Below, piece after piece: positions 57,861 through 64,000 of a stretch of DNA of 64,000 nucleotides (positions within the stretch are counted from its first letter, which is position 1; every line of letters starts with the position of its first letter). Where the stretch lies: the NCBI GenBank assembly GCA_032622095.1, contig CP136061.1, forward strand, positions 251,115,582-251,179,581. Direction: 5' to 3'. Below the pieces are notes generated by a model. It had not been told where the DNA came from and made no database searches. It worked only from the letters and a program-made list of their open reading frames with translations. The stretch is from Siphonodentalium dalli (Eukaryota > Mollusca > Scaphopoda > Gadilida > Siphonodentaliidae). Both the position numbers and the translations under genes were made by a program.

Positions 57861-58895
57861 GCTATCCGAGACAGTGTATGAAGCTATCCGAGACAGTGTA
57901 TGAAGCTATCCGAGACAGTGTATGAAGCTATCCGAGACAGTGTATGAAGCTATCCGAGACAGTGTATGAAGCTATCCGAGACCGTGTATGAAGCTATCCG
58001 AGACAGTGTATGAAGCTATCCGAGGCAGTGTATGAAGCTATCCGAGACAGTGTATGAAGCTATCCGAGACAGTGTATGAAGGTATCCGAGACAGTGTATG
58101 AATCTATCCGAGACAGTGTATGAAGCTATCCGAGACAGTGTATGCAGCTATCCGATACAGTGTATGAAGCTATCCGAGACAGTGTATGAAGCTATCCGAG
58201 ACAGTGTATGAAGCTATCCGAGACAGTGTATGAAGCTATCCGAGACAGTGTATGGAGCTATCCGAGACAGTGTATGAAGCTATCCGAGACAGTGTATGAA
58301 GCTATCCGAGACAGTGTATGAAGCTATCCGAGACCGTGTATGAAGCTATCCGATACAGTGTATGAAGCTATCCGAGACAGTGTATGAAGCTATCCGAGAC
58401 AGTGTATGAAGCTATCCGATACAGTGTATGAAGCTATCCGAGACAGTGTATGAAGCTATCCGAGACCGTGTATGAAGCTATCCGAGACAGTGTATGAAGC
58501 TATCCGAGACAGTGTATGAAGCTATCCGAGACCGTGTATGAAGGTATCCGAGACAGTGTATGAAGCTATCCGAGACCGTGTATGAAGCTATCCGAGACAG
58601 TGTATGAAGCTATCCGAGACAGTGTATGAAGCTATCCGAGACCGTGTATGAAGCTATCCGAGACAGTGTATGAAGCTATCCGAGACCGTGTATGAAGCTA
58701 TCCGAGACAGTGTATGAAGCTATCCGAGACCGTGTATGAAGCTATCCGAGACAGAGTATGAAGCTATCCGAGACCGTGTATGAAGCTATCCGAGACCGTG
58801 TATGAAGCTATCCGAGACAGTGTATGAAGCTATCCGAGACCGTGTATGAAGCTATCCGAGACAGTGTATGAAGCTATCCGAGACAGTGTATGAAG
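57861..58895 (+). repeat. Minisatellite, 22 bp unit, ~47 copies
   Basis: Unit GCTATCCGAGACAGTGTATG plus AA, in perfect 22 bp register throughout. Variants are point changes: GACCG for GACAG (concentrated in the right half), GATACAG, GGTATCC and TATGGAG. A 22 bp unit shifts reading frame each copy, so no frame spans it. Clustering of the ACCG variant suggests local spread by unequal exchange. Confidence 0.98.
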
Positions 58896-58949
58896 CTATT
58901 GAGTTCTTTATTTCCATCACGTTATAAATGCAGGTATGGAGAACATAAT

Positions 58950-59095
58950 TTAGAAAATGGTTTAGTGATTACATCAGTGACGTTTGTTCCTGACCGTATG
59001 AAGCAACGTTTAGATATTACATTAGTGACGTATGGTCCTGACCGTATGAAGCCATGGTTTAGAGATTACATTAGTGACGTATGTTCCTGGGCTTG
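58950..59095 (+). repeat. Three-copy tandem repeat, ~54 bp unit
   Basis: TTTAG, then ATTACAT.AGTGACGT, then GTTCCTGACCGTATGAAGC recurs three times with substitutions, directly after the 22 bp minisatellite. Confidence 0.85.
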
Positions 59096-59239
59096 AATAA
59101 TGAACGAACATTGAGCAAACCATTTGTTGATTACAGGTCTTTGTGCCAAGCCTCTGGTCGCATGTGAATGCAGGAATAACGTGCATAAAATCAAATGGCA
59201 TCAAGATGAATTTATGGAGTAATTTTGTTGATTTCCAGT
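59096..59239. other. Short intergenic stretch
   Basis: Nothing recognised. Confidence 0.35.
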
Positions 59240-59292
59240 CTGCTTCTTGTTCGTGAGTAGTTATCCCTTAGGAAATATTCAGATAATAAGTT
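59240..59292 (-). repeat. Dispersed satellite 2 fragment, inverted
   Basis: GTGAGTAGTTATCCCTTAGG, then AAATATTCAGATAATAAGTT is the inverse of the core of a satellite 2 unit, with one or two changes. Confidence 0.85.
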
Positions 59293-59356
59293 TGTAATAT
59301 GTTGAACAATCGTTTGTTGAACATAAACAAAAATACGTCGAACCGATATCAATATA

Positions 59357-59866
59357 TATTTACACACTAAGTGTTGTCATCACTACATCCAGCATTCTGA
59401 TTGGTCGGCGCCCACATGGCTAGTTGCAGTTATTTCTCGGTGAATGCGCAACGCCTCATAACACCAAGCTAATAACACCATCGATACGTCATTAGGTTTG
59501 GAAAGACGAACGCGTAATGCTTTGGGCGCATTTTGACTCGCGCAGGATTGACTTAATACATCATCTGGTTTCAACATGAAGAGAAATTGTTCCTATTAAC
59601 TTTTGCCAAGGGTGCTATTGGGTATTTTGGGCTGATCTTGTCACGATACACTTTTCGATTTAAATATATTTACAAAAGTGGCTTTTTCGCTAAATGTATA
59701 TAAATATAAGGATTAACTGTCATGTGGACTATTTTTATGGAGATGTAACGGTGAGGTAAGTGGACATAACTTGTATGTAAAACCCTTCGGGTTTTACACA
59801 AGTTGTGTCCACTTACCTCACCGTTACATCTCCATAAAAACAGTCCACATGACAGTTAATCCTTAT
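59357..59866 (+). mobile_element. Dispersed ~500 bp element with terminal hairpin, copy 2
   Basis: Second copy of 28146-28645, same orientation, ending in a palindrome at 59706-59866 whose two arms are both complete (including CTATTTTTATGGAGATGTAA and its inverse). No coding capacity. Confidence 0.87.
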
Positions 59867-60049
59867 ATGAAAATCAAATATATATATGTTTCCTAAGTCA
59901 ATAGACATTGTCTTCAAAACCAACAGTTGTGTCTCAAAAAGTCACTTTTACTATTCGCATAAATACTCAATGTTTTATTTATTAACACAAGAAATTTGAA
60001 AAGCGAGTAATTGCTTGATTTAATTTGAGTATATTATGTTCCACTTTAA

Positions 60050-60535
60050 AGGCCCACTTTATTTTCAAAGCCACAGATATCATACATTAAACATATGTGT
60101 ATTATATAACATTTGAAAGAGGAAGCTTCAAAACATTGTATTATTAACTTATCCGGTGTAATAAACTGTGACCATGTTGTTTTTGTTGAGATACTGACGT
60201 GTTTTTGTGCTTAAGTTTCGTCTGTTTTGTAGTGCAAAGTGTATCATTTTCGTGGATGGGGAATAACTCTATTTCTTAAAGATAGTGTTATTCGCCTTCC
60301 ATTGAAAATACAATTTTAATTTAAATTCTGTTGCATTCTGGGAGCCATAACGGGTGGGAATCTTTTCATGATTTCAGCTGTTTTATATTTGTCTATGGGC
60401 ATCTTCTGAGACACAGACGTTTCAAATGGTGACGAATTATTGTATTTTAATAATATGTTATGGTATAGATTGTTATTAAAACCGTATATCAAGGCAGTTA
60501 AAAAATAATCGGCGACTCGGAAATTAAGTGGGCCT
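60050..60535. mobile_element. 486 bp AGGCCCACTT element with TTAA flanks, copy 1
   Basis: Inverted ends AGGCCCACTTTATTTTC and the inverse GAAATTAAGTGGGCCT, flanked by TTAA at 60046-60049 and 60536-60539. Inside are TTTGAAAGAGGAAGCTTCAA, GTGGATGGGGAATAACTCTA and TTCTGGGAGCCATAACGGG. No coding frame. TTAA targets suggest a piggyBac- or Kolobok-type MITE. A right-truncated copy lies at 61156-61566. Confidence 0.82.
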
Positions 60536-60550
60536 TTAAAATCTGATTAA

Positions 60551-60943
60551 CCCTTTACCCAACAGAACGGCCCTGTGCCAATGCATTCTCTTATATATGC
60601 GAGTCGACCATAGGTCGCCTCGCATATATAAGAGAATGCATTGGCTTAACACATTAAAAATTATAAAATTGTTAAAGAATGTAAGAAAAAATGGTAAAAA
60701 GTGTTAAAAAAAAGATTTTTTTTAGGCCAATGCATTCTCTTATATATGCGAGGCGACCTATGGTCGACTCGCATATATAAGAGAATGCATTGGCACAGGG
60801 CATAACTGTAACCATCACAATGTGGTCAATGAACCGGTTCCAATGATATCCATATTTGTATGGTGTTATTGAGACAGACCGAAGATATTTTAGGCTGTTG
60901 AAGCTTTATTTGGGCGTTTTTGGCCGTTTTGTTGGGTAAAGGA
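60551..60943. mobile_element. TTAA-flanked element carrying two hairpin modules
   Basis: 393 bp between TTAA at 60547-60550 and 60944-60947, with inverted ends CCCTTTACCCAACAGAACGG and the inverse of TCCTTTACCCAACAAAACGG. Inside the left end, two ~66 bp hairpins (60580-60645 and 60725-60795) flank a short AT-rich spacer, with CCCTGTGCC and GGCACAGGG outside them. It is either one hairpin-module element nested inside a TTAA element or one composite MITE. Confidence 0.8.
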
Positions 60944-61151
60944 TTAACGTGATAGCCCACCCAGTATACATACGATTGTAATTCTCCCATGTGTGTTTTT
61001 ACAGGCAGCTATCTTCAGCAATATCATGCGGGGAAAATGTACAGGATGTATTCGGATGTGATGACAATGCTAACATTGCTTTTTATATAAGCGAAGCGAA
61101 AAAGACATACACAGGTATGATAGGAAAATAAATTCATAATATTATTCATGG
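60944..61151. other. Short intergenic stretch
   Basis: Nothing recognised. The 100-codon minus frame over 61024-61326 spans into the next element and is not a gene. Confidence 0.35.
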
Positions 61152-61155
61152 TTAA

Positions 61156-61566
61156 AGGCCCACTTAATTTTCGAACCCCCAAATCACATATATAAAATAT
61201 ATGCCATATTATATACCATTTGAAAGAGGAAGCTTCAAACATTGTATTGTCATTTACCCGGTGTAATAAACTGTGAACATGTTGTTTTTGTTGAGTTACC
61301 GACTTGTTTTTGTGCTTAAGTTTCATCTGTTTTGTAGTGCAAAGTGTATTATTTTCAATGGGGGATAACTCTATATCTTAATGATAGAGTTATTCCCCTT
61401 CCACTGAACATATATTTTTACTTTGAATTATGTTGCCTTCTGGGAGCCATAACGGGGAGAACCTTTCTATGAGTTCAGCTGTTTTCTATTTCTCTGTGGG
61501 CAACTCCGGAGACAAAGACGTTTCAAATGGTGACGAATTCTATTATTTTAATCATCACAACCAAAG
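61156..61566. mobile_element. AGGCCCACTT element, right-truncated copy 2
   Basis: TTAA at 61152-61155, then AGGCCCACTTAATTTTCG and body sequence matching copy 1 through GTGACGAATT. The final ~110 bp and right terminus are missing. Confidence 0.85.
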
Positions 61567-61633
61567 GTTGTTTTACGGTTCGTAAGCGACGCAAGTATAG
61601 TTGTGACCTCAGTAATTTCTGTAGTCTATCAAC

Positions 61634-62186
61634 CAGGGGGGGGGGGGGGTGAACAAAAAAATCCGGCACGTATGCCGGGGTGGGTGGGTGGTCAAAGCCA
61701 CCAACAAGAAATTTTTTCCGCGACTAAAAAAAAAATTTCCTACTTGTTTTTTAGTGTTTTGGCAATGAGTTGGGCTTCAAAACCACTTTGAATGAGAGAA
61801 ATAATGTAATTCTAACTGGTAAACTGACTGCAGGCAGTTATCGTGTTGTATTTTGTTGCAAATATTGAAATCCAAGATGGCCGCTGGCAGCCATGTTATT
61901 TTGGCCGAATGACCTCAAAATGACTCATTCCTATTTACATGTCCATGTTAACATCCATGATAAATAGTATGCACAGAAATTCATATACAGCTGTTTACAG
62001 TGAATTTCCCCCCGAAAATCTCTGTTTTAGTGTTAAAAGGGGGGTGGGTGTCAAAAAATGGTCGGAAAAAACTGCCGAAAACGGAAAAAAAATTTGGCGA
62101 TGGGGGTGGGTGGGTACAAAAAATGATCGAAAGGGAAAAAATGCCATACGTGCCTGAAATTTTTTTCCGACCCCCCCCCCCCCCTG
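61634..62186. mobile_element. CAGGGG...CCCCTG element with 7 bp target duplication, copy 2
   Basis: 553 bp copy of 39654-40213 in the same orientation, flanked by TATCAAC at 61627-61633 and 62187-62193. Differences from copy 1 are few (homopolymer lengths, a ~10 bp deletion near 61785). Frames of 60-94 codons on both strands derive from the G/C tracts. Confidence 0.9.
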
Positions 62187-62279
62187 TATCAACCTGAAAA
62201 AATTTGTTTTTACATCCGGGTGATTCGGACCTATGGGCGCCTATGGGGGAATAACCTCGAACCACCTGTAAAATGAATT

Positions 62280-62470
62280 GACATATAAAGAGTGTCGTCT
62301 GCTCATGTTTGTCTGGGGCTCTGTATGGGTGAAATTATAAAATTGTTAAAGAATACAAGAACAAATTGTTAAAATTGTAAAAAATTGTTAGGCCAATGCA
62401 TTCTCTTATATATGCGAGGCGACCTATGGTCGACTCGCATATATAAGAGAATGCATTGGCACAGGGTAAA
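62280..62470 (-). mobile_element. Hairpin-module element, truncated copy
   Basis: Starts inside the interior at AGAGTGTCGTCTGCTCATG and runs through TCTGGGGCTCTGTATGGGTG to a hairpin at 62395-62462 and CACAGGGTAAAA. Same orientation and half as 53905-54178. Outer ends are absent. Confidence 0.87.
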
Positions 62471-64000
62471 AAAATTATTTTCCTTCTTCGGTCAGCCTCC
62501 CCATAGCAACAATATTAAACTTGAAAAACAAAATCAACGCTATTCAAAATTAAATGATTAATGTGGAATCAGTTGAAATAGGCCCATAGCAACGTTGCAA
62601 TTGGTGACGTAATTTTCGTAACAAAATGGCCGCGCTCAGTAAGTTATTGGCGAATGCATTCGAACGTCTCCGTTGTGGTTCTCGTGCTGAATTTTATTGG
62701 TATAAAATTGGCATAACTTGTTTGTGAAACCTCCAGACTTCTGAAGTTGAAAAGTGAATGTAAAAATCAGTGGAAAAGAAATTATTGATAATATTTGATG
62801 AATCTGTGAACAAATAAAAAATAAATATGAAAAGAAGGTCGCTGGTCTGTGGTCACGGTGATTCGACTTGTTCTGTTAAGTTTTAAGTCTGTTTTCAACT
62901 GGACTGGTTGGTGTTGCCTTCGGCTTCTCCAAATTTAATAGCCGACATGGTCAGGTCAAGGAAATCAGAAAATGGACATTTTAAAGCTGACTGATTTAGT
63001 GATTAGTTTTCACTGACTTCAGGCTCAGACTTACTCACTCACTGTGACTCAGGTCAGGATAAATTCTAGCCATATACATACTACACACAAAAGTAACAAA
63101 CATGTGAAGCCTAGTGAACTGGTGACTAACTGAGTCCACTAACTTGGTTAGTGAAGGAAAAGAAGAACATCTCACATTCGCCATGATTCGGTCTCGGCAC
63201 ACTGCAGATGTAGTGAGAGGAAATGTTTCCAACTTTCCATATATGAATTATGTTTCCTGCGATGGATAGATCAAGTTAGTCATAATAATTATAATGCATT
63301 AGCCGTTAACGCCATTAACAGTGATTTTGTTTTACCATTCTCACCTATTAAATATTTCATGATTCTAACACTATGTTCTCAGTTTAAACTTTATAAAAGC
63401 ACTAAGCGGGAGCTCACTCAGTATGGCTAGCATCTATAGTGGCTATTTGTGGAAACATTATTAAATACAGCCCTGTGTACTTTCTATTGTTGACTTGACA
63501 CTTTGGAATACTCTGTGTGCTATACATAATAATTCAGAGGCCAAGCTGGCCATGACCTCATAGGAGCATGACTGATGAGGCAATCCCAGATGGTCATATA
63601 GATGTTTAATCTGGTAGAATTTTCTTAGATCATGCCATGAATCTCGATTCTAGCTACTAGTAGTACCTATGCGCATCGAGATTACTAGTATGTATTCCAT
63701 CAATACGAAACCTGGGAGCTTTTTGCAGTTGCGAAAGGGAAGTTTGTAACAATGAAAAAACAGTACAGGTAATAAATTATAAAATACTTGTTCCTTAATA
63801 ATGTATTTCGCTGCACATGGAGGTCCAAACTTGAAGATTAAATGACTTTGTGATTGATTTTGCTTTGCGTCTCTGGCACTCATGTCATTTCTCCCGGGAA
63901 ATTCATTAAATGTGTATATACTCTCAGACGCCTGACAAAAGTGTCAGCATGATTATTAATATTGGATAACATTTTCAACGATCACTATATTATTTGGCAT
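62471..64000. other. Intergenic, no gene supported
   Basis: Minus frames 63035-63232 and 63650-63883 are short and show no domain. I see no repeat shared with the rest of the window. Confidence 0.4.

Noticed and set aside
61603-62265. Overlapping Gly/Pro-rich frames on both strands (also 39934-40397)
   Set aside because: They are translations of the G and C tracts in two copies of a non-coding transposon.

Overview
This window looks like non-coding, repeat-dominated nuclear DNA from an animal, most likely a marine invertebrate and plausibly a mollusc. That placement is inference. It rests on the AT-rich composition, on non-LTR retrotransposon (LINE) remnants of invertebrate type, on abundant short inverted-repeat transposons (MITEs) and on two very large satellite arrays. 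I see no intact host gene, no rRNA, no convincing tRNA, no CRISPR array and no bacterial-style operon. The long open frames are either satellite DNA whose unit length is a multiple of three or broken reverse transcriptase genes.

Layout. 1-790: a three-copy ~155 bp repeat, a G-tract and a dispersed repeat. 1380-3901: a decayed minus-strand LINE (endonuclease then reverse transcriptase). 4271-6150: degenerate repeats. 6612-6836: an ORF1-like LINE fragment. 7172-21449: satellite 1, a 75 bp unit in about 165-170 copies, interrupted by a 972 bp hAT-type element with an exact 8 bp target duplication (13990-14961) and by a 5'-truncated LINE tail (20602-21321). 22400-22815 and 26517-26887: two further LINE C-terminal relics, minus strand. 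22816-29230: AT-rich DNA with degenerate repeats and foldbacks. 29232-31018: a plus-strand LINE pseudogene ending in a CATT-rich tail. 32335-34066: a ~41 bp minisatellite and a 51 bp tandem repeat. 34309-34723: TTAA-flanked MITE sequence.

From 35 to 53 kb there is a coherent inverted arrangement. A signal-peptide-like first exon with a GTAAGT donor lies on the minus strand at 35005-35041, and a paralogue lies on the plus strand at 53152-53188. Between them sit palindromic mariner-like MITEs (37277-37759), a 560 bp element with a 7 bp target duplication (39654-40213), a 447 bp GC-rich foldback (40697-41143) and satellite 2 (41965-52425, ~65-70 bp unit, with a ~1,370 bp higher-order repeat). 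Satellite 2 units and their edge sequence also occur inverted at 39241-39510, so the inverted duplication includes satellite and exon.

From 53.9 to 62.5 kb a ~66 bp hairpin module recurs in at least six places, within at least two kinds of terminal-inverted-repeat element, next to a 22 bp minisatellite (57861-58895) and second copies of elements seen earlier in the window. 62471-64000 holds nothing I can identify.

The parts do not form a pathway. They record successive transposon insertions, satellite expansion and inverted duplication. The items most worth follow-up are the paired secreted-protein exons, the hAT insertion with empty-site copies in the same array, the recurrent hairpin module, and a possible origin of satellite 2 from a TTAA-type transposon end.
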